From Alopecurus myosuroides (Eukaryota > Streptophyta > Magnoliopsida > Poales > Poaceae): DNA of 64,000 nucleotides. Location of the stretch: contig CM054061.1 in assembly GCA_028641055.1 (NCBI GenBank), forward strand, positions 114,460,019 through 114,524,018, written 5' to 3'. Both the position numbers and the translations under genes were made by a program. Shown here piece after piece: positions 11,501 to 21,895 of the stretch; within the stretch, counting starts at the first letter, position 1; the number at the start of each line of letters is the position of its first letter. Below the pieces are notes generated by a model, which was given only the letters and a program-made list of their open reading frames with translations, was not told where the DNA came from and did no database searches.

Positions 11501-12789
11501 CTAGAAAAACAAAGCAAAAAGTGGGTTTTTATTCGCAGGGGGTGGGGATCGAACCCACAACCCCCGGGTTGCGCAGCGAGGGGCTTAACCACTGCGGCTC
11601 TCTGTGTGTCGTGACAGAACAGGGCATGTTTGGCAGGTTATCTTTCAGTTCAACGCAACTAACTGAAATTCTGAACTTTGGTCGCAGGTTCAGGTTACGG
11701 GACTCGATGGAGGGAGCAGAGCGACCTGCGGCCGCTGCTCGCTGCGCGGCGCTCGGGAGCCCGCGGTGGCGCGCGTGCCTGCGGGTGGCGTGTGCGCGGT
11801 TGCCGTGCGGGAGCAGAGAGGAGGAGGCAGGGGAAGAGGAGCGGAGGCGACGAGGCGGCTCACCTCGATCTTCTGTCGATGATCAGGAGAAGTAGCAGAA
11901 ACGGACGGAGGTCCGGCGACGGCGCGGCCGCTACGGCGTCTCCCGGCAACAGGCGAGGACACGGGGAGAACCAGGAGGACGACGCGGTTCCATTCCCGTC
12001 GCCGGTTGCTCCTCGAGGCGACCCTATCTACCGGCGGTGAGGGGAGGAGGTGGTGGTTCACGGTGGTTCAGGTATGCAGAGTTTCAGACAGGGGGAGATC
12101 GGGGGGGAAGGAAGGAGGACGGCGGCGCAGGAGGAAGGGGACTAGGGTTGCTGCGAGGAGAGGGATGAGGGGGATGCTTTATGGTGGAGGAGAGGCCTGT
12201 ACGGCAGCGCATCGGCGTGAGGGGGGAGGGATCACACGGTTCTGCTGGTGGTCGTACAGAAGAAGAAGACGACAGAAAGAAAGGAGTGGGCCAGAAAGAG
12301 AGGAAAGGAATGGGCTGGGGGAGAAATAAAGAAAGGAGTTGGGCTGGGGTAGGTTTAGCTGCTGCCTCCTTTTCTCTTTGGCCTTTATTTTTTTTTCCTT
12401 ATTTTTATTTTGCAAGAAATAAAAGAGGGAGAGAGAGAAAGAATAGGTTGGGGGGGTTATTCATTTGATGAACATTTTCTTTATTAATTGCAAAGCAGCA
12501 ACAAAGGTGGTTTAAATTATTTTCAATAATTTGAAATTATTAATTTGATATTAAATTGTTGGGTGATTTCAATTAGGGTTTGGTTTGGGATTTTGGAAAA
12601 TAAACAAATTTTATTTATTAATCTCAAGCAATTTTGCAATTTTCAATTTGGAAACTTTGGACAAGTGTGAAAGTTTTAATTTGGTTTTGAATCTTTGATT
12701 TGTTTTGAAAACATGATGCAATGCATAGGATGCATGTGATGCAATGCAACAACCAACTTTCTATCTAGGGTAACACCCCAGGTGTTACA
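8579..12789 (-). mobile_element. 4.2-kb TG...CA insertion, LTR type, family unassigned
   Basis: It starts TGTGACGCCCC and ends CAGGTGTTACA, with a perfect 5-bp target duplication, so LTR-retrotransposon integration is the best reading. Whether it is a long solo LTR or a small non-autonomous element is open: I found no internal LTR pair, primer site or pol. The minus strand is probably the sense strand (TGTAACACC start). A GC-rich part (11680-12330) gives overlapping ORFs on both strands that look like composition noise. AT-rich TTTGAAA-type sequence fills 10330-11380, and an ATC microsatellite lies at 9604-9621. Confidence 0.6.
11541..11605 (-). other. tRNA-like module m7 with perfect T arm
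   Basis: On the minus strand GAGCCGCAGTGG (11600-11589) is A-box-like. The T arm GTGGG-TTCGATC-CCCAC (near 11557-11541) pairs perfectly and contains the B box GGTTCGATCCC. The acceptor stem does not pair. It lies inside the 8579-12789 insertion. Confidence 0.5.
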
Positions 12790-12794
12790 TTTAC
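12790..12794. repeat. 5-bp target-site duplication TTTAC (right)
   Basis: It matches TTTAC at 8574-8578 on the other side of the insertion. Confidence 0.8.
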
Positions 12795-12842
12795 TGAGTT
12801 CAGTTTCGCTTGGGGACAGTCGAGGTCTAAGCTTGGGGTAGT

Positions 12843-13362
12843 TGATACGTCCATTTTGCATCACTATTTTATATTGTTATTTTCTGTTATTCATCGATAT
12901 ATTTCATGGTATGATACATTACTTATGTTATTTCATCTTATTTTGCATGTTTAATAATTATGGGAGAAGAAACACCGGAACCAGAAGAGGGGGAACGTCG
13001 GAGGAGTCTTAGAAGTCCCGAGGAGGAAGCCAGCCAAAAGGGGACTCGGAGGGGGGCCACCATGGGGCCACACCACCAGGAGGCGCGCCCCCTTTTGGCC
13101 GCGCCTGGGGTGGTCCCCTTTCGCCTACTTGACCCCAGGGAACCCTAATCCCCAGTAGATCGTCGAAGAATTATTCCGCCGCCGCCTCGGGGCGGAAAAC
13201 ACCAGAGATAGAAAAGGTCTCCGACAGGGAGAAATCTGCCGGGAAAATTCCTCCCCGGAGAGGCAAAATCGTCGCCATCGTCACTGTCATCACTGTGGGC
13301 TTCATCGAGATCATCATGATCATCATCCTCATCACCAGCACCATCACCGTCATCGTCCACCT
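12843..13362 (+). mobile_element. Truncated gypsy LTR (5' part of a 3' LTR)
   Basis: It starts TGATACGTCC right after a polypurine tract (AAGCTTGGGG, 12828-12840 region) and runs 520 bases before the next LTR begins at 13363. The style is that of common Triticeae gypsy LTRs, including a GAAGTCCCGAGGAGG block and a pyrimidine-rich, ATC-repeat-containing tail (13270-13355). Confidence 0.55.
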
Positions 13363-14749
13363 TGATACGCCATAAACGTATCCCTAATTTCTGATGTTCC
13401 ATGTTTTTTTCATGTTGTTTCCCACATGTTTTCCTTACACTTTGTCATTTTTACACGTTTTCCGGGACTAACCTATTAACAAGATGTCACAGAGACAGTT
13501 CTCTGTTTCTGTTGTTTTTAGTTTCAAAGAGTTGTTCTGGAAATATTCTCGGAATTGGAAATTCGAAATCCAGAAGTCCTAAAAGTCCCGGAAGCTTCCA
13601 GAAGTCCCGAAGAGCCCCGGAGGGGGGCCACAGGGTGGCCACACCATGGGATGGCACGGGTCCCCCCCGGACGCACCACCTAGTGGTGTGGGCCCACTGG
13701 CCACCTCCCGGCATCTCCCTTTGTCTATATACTCCCTGATGCATAAACCCTAGGGGAATCAACCTTTTCCATAAAAATACATCTGTAGCTCCGCCACCGA
13801 CGCCGACAAGTTTTGGGGGACATATCTCTGTTCTGGCACCCTGCTGGGACGGGGAAGTGCCCCCGGAAGCCATCTCCATCGCTGTTGTTGTCTCCTATGA
13901 TGAGGAGGGAGTAGTTCTTCCGCGGGGCTGAGGGCTCTACAGGTAGCTATGTGGTTCATCTCTCTCTCCCATGGTGTGATATTTATGTGATCATGAGCTT
14001 TGTAATCTAGTTGAATATGTAGATTGATCTTCATCTACTATGCTACTCAAGTGGTTTTGTTATCTTCATAAGAACTTTGATCACGGGGTAAAGGTGACAG
14101 TGTGTGCATCGTGTGGTTTAGCGTGATATTTATATCTTGTGTTGGAAGATGAACCTATGAAATTGTGGTGTTTGCGTGGAACCATCTGGGTCCCATGGTG
14201 ATAGCATGGGGGTTACTTGGTTGGGAAAGTTCTTACTCTGAGAAGTGTTGTTAAAGACCTACGCAATGATTAGTGTTCGTTATTCGACGGGAGAGTGGTT
14301 TGGAGTAGCATAGTGAAGAAATGATATTTATGCATTCAATTATGTTTTCATTGTTGAGAGTGTCCTCTAGTGAAAGTAGGAGCCCTAGTCCTTATTTCCA
14401 AGCATTGAAACACCGTTTTCCGCCTGTTCTGCTACATGTTTGCTTTCTGCCATATTTATTTCAGCTTGTTATTATCACTTATAATCATACATATTGCTTG
14501 TATTTTACTCTCTCTTCGCCGAACTAGTGCACGTACATACCTGACAAGTATATTGGGTGTGTTGGGGACACAAGAGACTTCTCGTATCTTAATTGCAGGG
14601 TTGCTTGAGAGGGATATCTTTGACCTCTACCTCACTGAGTTTGATAAACCTTGGGCGATCCACTTAAGGGAAACTTGTTGTTGTTCTACAAACATCTGCA
14701 CTTGGAGGCCCAACACTGTCTACAAGAATAGAAGCGTGTGTAGACATCA
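13363..14749 (+). repeat. 5' LTR of the gypsy element
   Basis: It begins TGATACGCCATAAACG and ends TAGACATCA, 1,387 bp, followed 10 bases later by a primer-binding site. TATATACT near 13726-13733 could be a TATA box. Confidence 0.7.
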
Positions 14750-14759
14750 AGCTCTTTTA

Positions 14760-14777
14760 TGGCGCCGTTGCCGGGGA
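14760..14777 (+). promoter_or_regulatory. Primer-binding site, tRNA-Asp type
   Basis: TGGCGCCGTTGCCGGGGA is complementary to the 3' end of plant tRNA-Asp and sits 10 bases after the LTR end, as in many Triticeae gypsy elements. Confidence 0.8.
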
Positions 14778-14924
14778 GGTAAGGTAAAAGGTTCGCACAT
14801 CCTCGGGTGTGAGTGCTCAAAGTTATTTCATTTAGATTCTGCAATTATATCTTTTTGTTTCTTGTTTTCACTAGTTAGGCTTATTTTTACTCGCTTCTTG
14901 TTTTTATTTTTACTAGTAGTCTTA

Positions 14925-16520
14925 ATGGAAAACAACAAAAATATTATAGAACTTTATAATATTTATCTTGAATTAGGACATGATGCTTTTGAAGAGAAAA
15001 TTTAAAAACCTATGGAAGTTTGTTTGCATAATAGTGATAGCAATGTTATTAGCATTAACTATTTGGATACCATTATTTCTAGTACTATGAAAAATTCTAA
15101 GCTTGGGGAAGCTAGTTTTTATAAACTTTTTAGTTTTCCAGCTTTAGAGGGAAAAATTGCTCCGATGATACTTTATCTCCCATATGTGATAAACCTAATG
15201 ATGCTTGTGATATTTTAAATCCTCCTACTGAAAGCATTCCTTTTAAAATACCCAAGAAAATTGTTGAACTTGTCATGGATAACCGTTATTTTGGAGATGG
15301 AACTGTCCATCCTAGTGATCATTTGCAGCTTATGCATGAATTATGCGAGTTATTCAAGTGTGCAGGTATCTCAACGGACCAAGTTAATAGGAGGATATTC
15401 CCCTTTCACTTGAGGACAAAAAAAGGGAGTGGTATAAATTACTAGATGATCCTCACCATTTGGAGTGGGAGGAACTTGAATTTCTCTTTTACTCTAAATT
15501 TTATCCTTCTCATGAACTATATTTAGATAGGAATTACATTTATAATTTTTTGCCTCATGATGGAGAAAGCATTGCCCAAGCTTGGGGAAGACTTAAAACA
15601 TTAATACTCAAATGTCCTAATCATAAGCTTCCTGAGGAAATAATTGTTACTAATTTTTATGCAAGGCTTTCAGGACATTGGAAGGATTATCTAGATGTCT
15701 GTTCAGAGGGTTCTTTTCGTAGTAAGCAGGTTGAAGCTAAGTGGGATCTTCTTGAGGGGATTCGAATCAATAGTAAAGATTGGAATAACAACAAAGGCAA
15801 AGAGTCAGGTATAAACTATTAGTATGATTCCATTAAGACTTTTCCTGAAACTGCTGATTTTCATGAGCTTAATGCTAAATATGGTCTTGATCCTCAAATA
15901 GTTGTTGGTTTGTATAGATCCTTTGCTTCTTATCTTAATATTCCTAAATAAATTTGGGACATATATCATGAACCTTTTAAAGACACTTGCATGGAAAATG
16001 AAATTGTTATTGATGATTGCAATAAACATGTTCAAACTTCTTAAAGTAATATTTCTTATAAGCATGTTAATTTTTGTGGAGCACTTAGACCTTGTGAAAA
16101 GAATCAAATTGAAGAATAATATTGTATCCATCATAGGAATGAAAAAACTAGAATGTGGAGTAGTGATCTAGATGATCTTGGTGAAAATGTTTGTGCCCTC
16201 TATCCTTTTATTTGTGAACTTTGCTATAAAGTGGGTCATTTTAATTTCCAATGCTCGGTCCATGATAGTAGCCTTTCGGATCCTATGAGTACTGCAAGTT
16301 TATATTGTGATGACATGATCACCCCTAATGAGCATGATGAACTTACATTATTTTTGGGGTGTGAAGAGTTATTAAGAAAAGCTTCTTTGATAGATATGAG
16401 TGCTTTTGATATGAATAGTGTCTTGCATGGATGCCATCTTTATTGCATTGATAATTGCCATGCAAATACTTACATACAAAATATTATAAAAGAGGAGACT
16501 TTACCAAAAATATGACAGGA
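14925..16520 (+). pseudogene. Decayed gypsy gag with zinc knuckle
   Basis: An ATG at 14925 opens a short frame that stops at 15003. Gag-like sequence then continues in pieces. The piece at 15460-15822 has the capsid pattern EWEELEFLFYSKFYPSHEL ... ESIAQAWGRLK. The piece at 16153-16515 has a CCHC knuckle, CELCYKVGHFNFQC. Stops and frame changes separate the pieces, so no full Gag can be made. Confidence 0.7.
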
Positions 16521-16525
16521 CTAAT

Positions 16526-16837
16526 ATGTGTTTTGTTCTTATTAATGAAGAGGAGAAATCCTCCAAAGTTCTTTCTATTGTTCGTGATAATAAACCAGGA
16601 TATGTGGAGAAGCTCCCTTTTAAGCTTCTCCCTCCTAAAGAGGGGAAGAAGAGTAAGAAGAAGAAGAGGAGGAGTAAAAAGAGAGAGGTAAAGGCATCTC
16701 CCCATAAGCATGTTTCTCATATTTCAGCTTTTGCTGATGAGTCTGCCCTCAATGATCTTCCAATGCCTGTTATTTATGAAAGTGATCATGATTGGGAGAA
16801 ACACACTACTTTTGATATTTATTTATTTTTGTACTAA
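16526..16837 (+). pseudogene. Retroelement ORF piece with strongly basic stretch
   Basis: This 103-codon frame contains a lysine/arginine run (GKKSKKKKRRSKKRE) that could act as a nuclear localisation or nucleic-acid-binding signal. It lies between the gag zinc knuckle and the ORF at 16920 and was probably continuous with both before frameshifts near 16820 and a stop at 16861. Confidence 0.4.
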
Positions 16838-16919
16838 TTCTGAAAATGATGATAATAATTGATGTACTATTAGTACCATCCATGTTCCTTCCAATGATGA
16901 TATAGAAAGCTCTAAACTT

Positions 16920-17648
16920 GTGGATGATGTGTTTGAAAATCCCTTTGCTATTAATGATTATATGCTTGATACATCACCTCTTAATAAAAATGATGATATG
17001 TTTACAAATGAACGCATTTTGGAAGACAACTATTTTATTGCTTGTGATGATACTATGCCTCCAATATATGATGATTGCAATGATGAATATGACATTTTTA
17101 GTCCACCTACTATCGAGGAGAAAATTAATTACGATTTCAATATGCCTCCAGTCTTTGATAATTATTATAAAGAAAGTTATAGCATACGCTATAATTACAA
17201 TCATTTTCATGAAACTTGCCGTAATTATGGTGGGATTACCCAAAACCATCTCTTTAATATGCAACTTGTCTATCATGTCCGAGTTCTTTATGATAATCCT
17301 ACTCCCGTTGTTATTAATAAGAATGACTATGCTTATGTGGAGAGTAATAATTCTTTTATGCATCTGGCTCATGATAAGAATGTTATATCTGATAGTTCTA
17401 TTGTTAATTTTATCCATGATAATACTGAAAGTTATTATGAGAGAGGGAAACATGGTTTTATGCATCTCAACAATATTAAGTTTCCTCTCTTTATGTTGAA
17501 ATTTCTGAAATTGTACTTATTTTATCTTCCTATGCTAGTCACTTTGTGTTTTTATGACTTGTTTTTCTACAAGATTATTTTTCATAGGAAGTGGACTAGA
17601 CTTAAATGTGTTTTATATTTTTTTATTGATGCTCTCTTATTGTGCTGA
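16920..17648 (+). CDS. Unidentified 242-aa gypsy ORF, acidic with C-terminal hydrophobic segment
   Basis: I do not recognise a family. Residues 1-180 are rich in Asp, Asn and Tyr. Residues about 188-220 are a Leu/Phe-rich hydrophobic stretch followed by the basic HRKWTRLK, and residues 228-242 are hydrophobic again. It takes the place of pol after gag in a non-autonomous element. The frame is open for 729 bases, but in-frame sequence upstream (THVPSNDD-like) shows it is the 3' part of a longer decayed ORF. An overlapping frame at 16918-17499 is a shadow. Confidence 0.4.
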   Translation: MDDVFENPFAINDYMLDTSPLNKNDDMFTNERILEDNYFIACDDTMPPIYDDCNDEYDIFSPPTIEEKINYDFNMPPVFDNYYKESYSIRYNYNHFHETCRNYGGITQNHLFNMQLVYHVRVLYDNPTPVVINKNDYAYVESNNSFMHLAHDKNVISDSSIVNFIHDNTESYYERGKHGFMHLNNIKFPLFMLKFLKLYLFYLPMLVTLCFYDLFFYKIIFHRKWTRLKCVLYFFIDALLLC

Positions 17649-18266
17649 AAGGCTTAAAAAAAACCGCTACCGGGAAACAACCCGTTTTATTTTTCCGTTT
17701 TCAACCCGTTTTCCGTCGTTTTCTTCTGTTTTCTTTGCACGTGGGTGTTGCATATTTTCTTAGAAAACCCGCTGCATCTTTTCTTTTGTGTTTTTCTTGA
17801 GCCAAGTAAAGCCTCTAGTGGAAAGTTGACACTATATTTCGGATTTATGCGCAGGAAACAGATTTGTGCTGTCCACTATTAATTACGTATAAAATCACTT
17901 AAAATTCAAAATGACCTGAGAGTTTTTTTGCTTAATCCCGGGCTATATACGCAACTTTTCTTAGTTTATCACTTTTTTTAGCAACAGAAGATTTTCGTAA
18001 AAATCGATCTTTGTCTATTGTTCTGTTTTGACAGATTTCTGCTAATTATTGCATTTGCATCTTAATCTCTTTCTTTTCGTGTTCTTTTGAGAAAAAGAGT
18101 TTTAAAATAAGTTGTGAAAGTAGCTAATGTGTTCATGAGTGTTTGGCTTGTGTTGAAACTTAACCATGTGAGTTTATTATTTCGATTGCACTAACGTTGC
18201 TAATGAAGATTGTGAGAACTTTGATGTGAAGGAAGTTTTCAAGGGTCAAGAGAAGATGATGATATG
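17649..18266 (+). other. 3' non-coding tail of the gypsy element
   Basis: No ORF is present. The block at 17780-18250 (from GCCAAGTAAAGCCTCTAGTGG to AAGGAAGTTTTCAAGGGTC) is conserved in reverse complement at 32480-32960 and again at 61086-61566. Confidence 0.7.
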
Positions 18267-19589
18267 TGTTGGGAATATGCCCTAGAGGCAATCATGTACG
18301 ATGTAATTACCAATGTATTCATAAAGTTATTAAGTCGTCCTTGTTTTGAACATCTAATACATGTCATTGAATATGTGATTCGATTGTGGAACTATGTATT
18401 CATGTTGTTCATGCTAAATTATCCTTGGTCATTAAGGTTGTGCTGGACACACACACTAGACTAATGTGAGTGTTGGTTGATGACTCGGTTCCACTTGTCA
18501 TGGGCATGGCGATGCCATTCCAACGTTCACCGACTTGGCTAAAGAGTTTAGCAAGTCGGACTGGCCCATATTGAGATGCAACGAGTAAGTCGTCATTTGC
18601 ATGTCTCAATCAATGTAATCCTTACACCTGAGGTTATCGCACAATCCGACATGTGAATGACTTAGGTTCTGCCAAACATTGTTCCGTGACAAGACAATTA
18701 TAAAGGCAGAGTTCGGGTCGAATGAGAAGCAAACAGCGTGATGTGGATAATCAAGATGTGATTTTTCCCCTCCGAATGGAGAGATATTCTCTGGGCCCTA
18801 TCGAGTGATATGATTCCGGAAGCATGGCCATGCGCGACTCGGTTAAGTGTTAACTGAGTCTGTTGACTAAGAGTTAGTCAGATGAATCATATATCACGGA
18901 CCGAGAAGAGAGTTGAGCTATTAAGGGATGACGATAATTCGCCTATAGTTCGACAAGGTATATCATGAGGCAAAAGGGACTAAGATGAAAGTCACATTGG
19001 AAGGTATGTCGTCATGACTCAATGGGACTTGGGAGTCGGCACGTTCTGCTAGGAGCCGCTACCGATTGATCGATTGGGAGTCGGACTCCAATCATGTCCA
19101 AGTCGCCATGAGGCTGCAGGGTCGCACACTTAAGAGCGGGAGCAAATATATTGGTCGGGTTGGACCCGAACCGGAAATGGACTGAATTAGTGAGTTAGAC
19201 TCACAGAGGGAATGGGCCACAAGCGTTGTGAAGCCCACTACCACTCGCTATATAAAGAGGGGCGCAGGTTGCTCAGCGGGTGCGTTATTCCACCCCCGTG
19301 CGTTGGGAACCCTAGCCCCACTCAGTCCAGCTGTCGCACCGGACCTAGCAGTCCGCCGTCGGAGCTCCTCCTCACACATGTGGATACCGGCACATGTGTT
19401 GTACGATCAGCACTTTGACGATCGTGGGATTGGATCGGCTGGATCGGATCGTGGGACTTCACTTCATCGACGCGCTTCATCGATAATCCGCACCTGCGCG
19501 CCTAGTGGTAATCCTCGTGGCCTTCTACCTCGGCTAGATCTTGGAATTACCGCGTAGAAAAGTTTTGTTTATCTCTACGCGTTCTAACA
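18267..19589 (+). repeat. 5' LTR of the copia element
   Basis: It begins TGTTGGGAATATGCCC and ends TCTACGCGTTCTAACA, 1,323 bp. TATATAAAGAGG at 19250-19261 is a likely TATA box. Confidence 0.85.
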
Positions 19590-19590
19590 G

Positions 19591-19603
19591 TGGTATCAGA
19601 GCG
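19591..19603 (+). promoter_or_regulatory. Primer-binding site, tRNA-iMet type
   Basis: TGGTATCAGAGCG follows the 5' LTR after one base, the standard copia primer site. Confidence 0.9.
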
Positions 19604-20938
19604 GTAGCTTATGGTTTTAGGCCCGTGATCTGCACATATTTGATATGTAGTTAGCGTTAGATTGGATCTAATTGCTGTTTTGGTGGTCGTTCTATGAGAT
19701 AGATCGGTTTTTTGCAAGGTTGATTGGATCAATCGTACTCGGGGTTAATGGATGATCTGTTTTCCGTGATCATACTGCTAAGGTTGTGGAACAACTTACC
19801 CCTACCGGTCGGTTTCCGCCATCGGGGTATACCGTGACACATAAATCCAGTTGCGGTGATCGAAGATCAAAGAGTTTGGTCAAATCGAAATACGGATTAG
19901 ATTTGGGTAAAAATGTTTTATCCGATGAAGAAATCCATGTTCGAAATACAGATGAGATCTGCGTTTTCCAAAATCGTCGGGCGCTGCCCCTTCGATCCCC
20001 GCCCGCCGCCGGCTCTGCCCTGTCGTAGCGCCTTAGATGTCGTTATGAGTTTCACAACGCCGGTAGATATCGTTTATGCATAACTTGTTTTTGCAGGATG
20101 TTGTGAATGGTATGGCTTATGTGCATGTGATATGTGTAATCCATACGTGATCTGCGTATCATGTTTTGTCATCCGGCTGGAGCCTAGGTGCTGTCATTTC
20201 ATTGCATAACGGCCTGCGTGTCGGATTCTCTATGTAATTTTTCATTTACTAGCTAGTGTAGCTTGTTGGATAACCCGGATGCCATGCAAGTCGATGTACA
20301 AGTCGACTACATGGAGTAAGATGGCACGTGACAAGAGTTGGCACGAGTTGGCTTACAAGCTTTGTGGAGATGGAGATCACCGTGAAGAGAGCCATACCAT
20401 TTCACATTATAATTGTTTTATTTGTGTTATTGTTATGTCTCTTTTTACCTCTATTTAGATAGTTGGTATATTTTAATCCCTCAAAGAAGGTCTAGTCGGT
20501 CGCCCGCCAATGCTGCACCATCACAAGTCGGACATTCTTGGTAGTGGGCTCATAAAATTGAGGTGCTACCAATTCTTTCTGATTAGGTGGGTTTAAGTCG
20601 GACTCTTACAGCGGAAGCACTTGGTAACCTAGACGAGTCCATCACAACGGTTGTGGGGCTCGGGGCTCGGTAGGTTGGGAGCCGGGGCATGTGATGCCAC
20701 CCGACTAAGAGGAGTCGTATTGGATACGATTGACAAGGTGTTGCCTACCTAGACCACTTGACGGCTAGCGGTGATGCTAAAACTCACTAGCTGGCTTGCT
20801 TATTTAGGATCTTGAATCACTTAGCAACCATCGAGGGGTGTTGGTTCTAGTGGGAGCATAAGTATTAAAGCGTTTAATATGCCTGCTCTTTTATGAATAC
20901 ATGTCTTAAGTGTTTTGCATATTTTCTGTTGTAGAACA
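19604..20938 (+). other. Untranslated leader of the copia element
   Basis: About 1.3 kb lie between the primer site and the gag ATG. A frame at 19786-20028 has no recognisable product. No other feature was seen. Confidence 0.6.
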
Positions 20939-21895
20939 ATGGCACCTAGCAATCTTCCTCAGTTGTCCATTTTTCCGTTGAGGTCAATCCTAGAGAAAGA
21001 TAAGCTTAATGGAACTAATTTCACCAACTGGTACCGTAATCTAAGGATAGTCCTCAAGCATGAAAAGAAAGAACATGTTCTAGAAACTCCACTTCCAGAT
21101 GAGCCTGATGATGATGCGACTGTCGCTGTCATGAATGCCTACCGTAAGACTAGAGATGAGTCTACGGAAATTAGTTGTCTTATGCTTGCACACATGGAAC
21201 TGGACTTGCAGCAGCAGTTCGAGAATGTTGAGGCCTACGATATGATCGAAAGCCTCAAAAGTATGTTCCAGACTCAGGCAAAGACCGAGAGGTATCAAGT
21301 ATCTCAAGCTTTGCTGGGTTGTAAGCTCAAAGACGGCGATCCACTGAGTCCGCATGTAATCAAGATGACTGGTTACGTGTAGTCTCTGGATTGGTTGGGC
21401 TTCCCAATTAATGAAAAGTTCGGTACTGATATAATTCTGAACTCTCTTCCTAGTGCGTATGGTCCGTTCATTTCGAACTACCACATGCATGGTATGGATA
21501 AGAAGATCACTGAATTACATGGGATGCTCAAAACGGCAGAGGCTGATCTCAAGAAAGGCGCCAGTCAAGTGTTGATGGTGCAGAATAAGGCTAAGTTCAA
21601 GAAGAGTTCTTGGACTAAAAATAAGAAGGATAAGTCAGGAGGCAGCGCCCATGGCCTTGTCCAGAGTGATTCCTCACAGACTAAGCCATCTCCTACAGCC
21701 GGAGCCAATTGCTTCTATTGCAAGCAGGATGGCCACTGGAAGAGGAACTTCACCAAGTATTTGGCTGACAGAGCCAAAAGTGGAGGTGTGACTTCCAACT
21801 CAGGTATGCTTGTATGCAATGTTATAGACATTTATCTTACTGATGCACCTAACATTTCTTGGGTATATGATACCGGATCAGTTATTCACATATGA
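20939..21895 (+). pseudogene. Copia gag pseudogene
   Basis: The ATG at 20939 starts MAPSNLPQLSIFPL. The capsid part (KLNGTNFTNWYRNLR) is typical of plant copia Gag. A TAG at 21380-21382 interrupts the frame, which then continues in the same phase. The zinc knuckle CFYCKQDGHWKRNF has Phe in place of the last Cys. A protease-like WVYDTG follows just before a second stop (21893-21895). Confidence 0.8.

Larger units (their letters stand above)
13363..18266 (+). mobile_element. Non-autonomous gypsy element, 5' LTR plus decayed internal region, cut at the right by a copia insertion
   Basis: Order: 5' LTR (13363-14749), tRNA-Asp primer site, gag remnants, a second ORF ending in a hydrophobic segment, and a long non-coding tail (17650-18266). 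No protease, reverse transcriptase, RNase H or integrase motif was found, so mobility would depend on a partner. The tail at 17780-18250 matches 32480-32960 in reverse complement, so this and the element at 28167-35916 are one family. The 3' LTR was not found; the sequence stops at the copia LTR at 18267. Confidence 0.75.

Noticed and set aside
11521..12468. Several overlapping frames on both strands
   Set aside because: GC-rich, Arg/Gly-rich translations with no domain; composition explains them.
13145..13402. Asp-rich frame (DDDGDGAGDEDDDHDD)
   Set aside because: It reads an ATC-type simple repeat in an LTR.
16918..17499. Very hydrophobic 193-residue plus frame and the 16974-17465 minus frame
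   Set aside because: Both are out-of-frame readings of the AT-rich ORF at 16920-17648.
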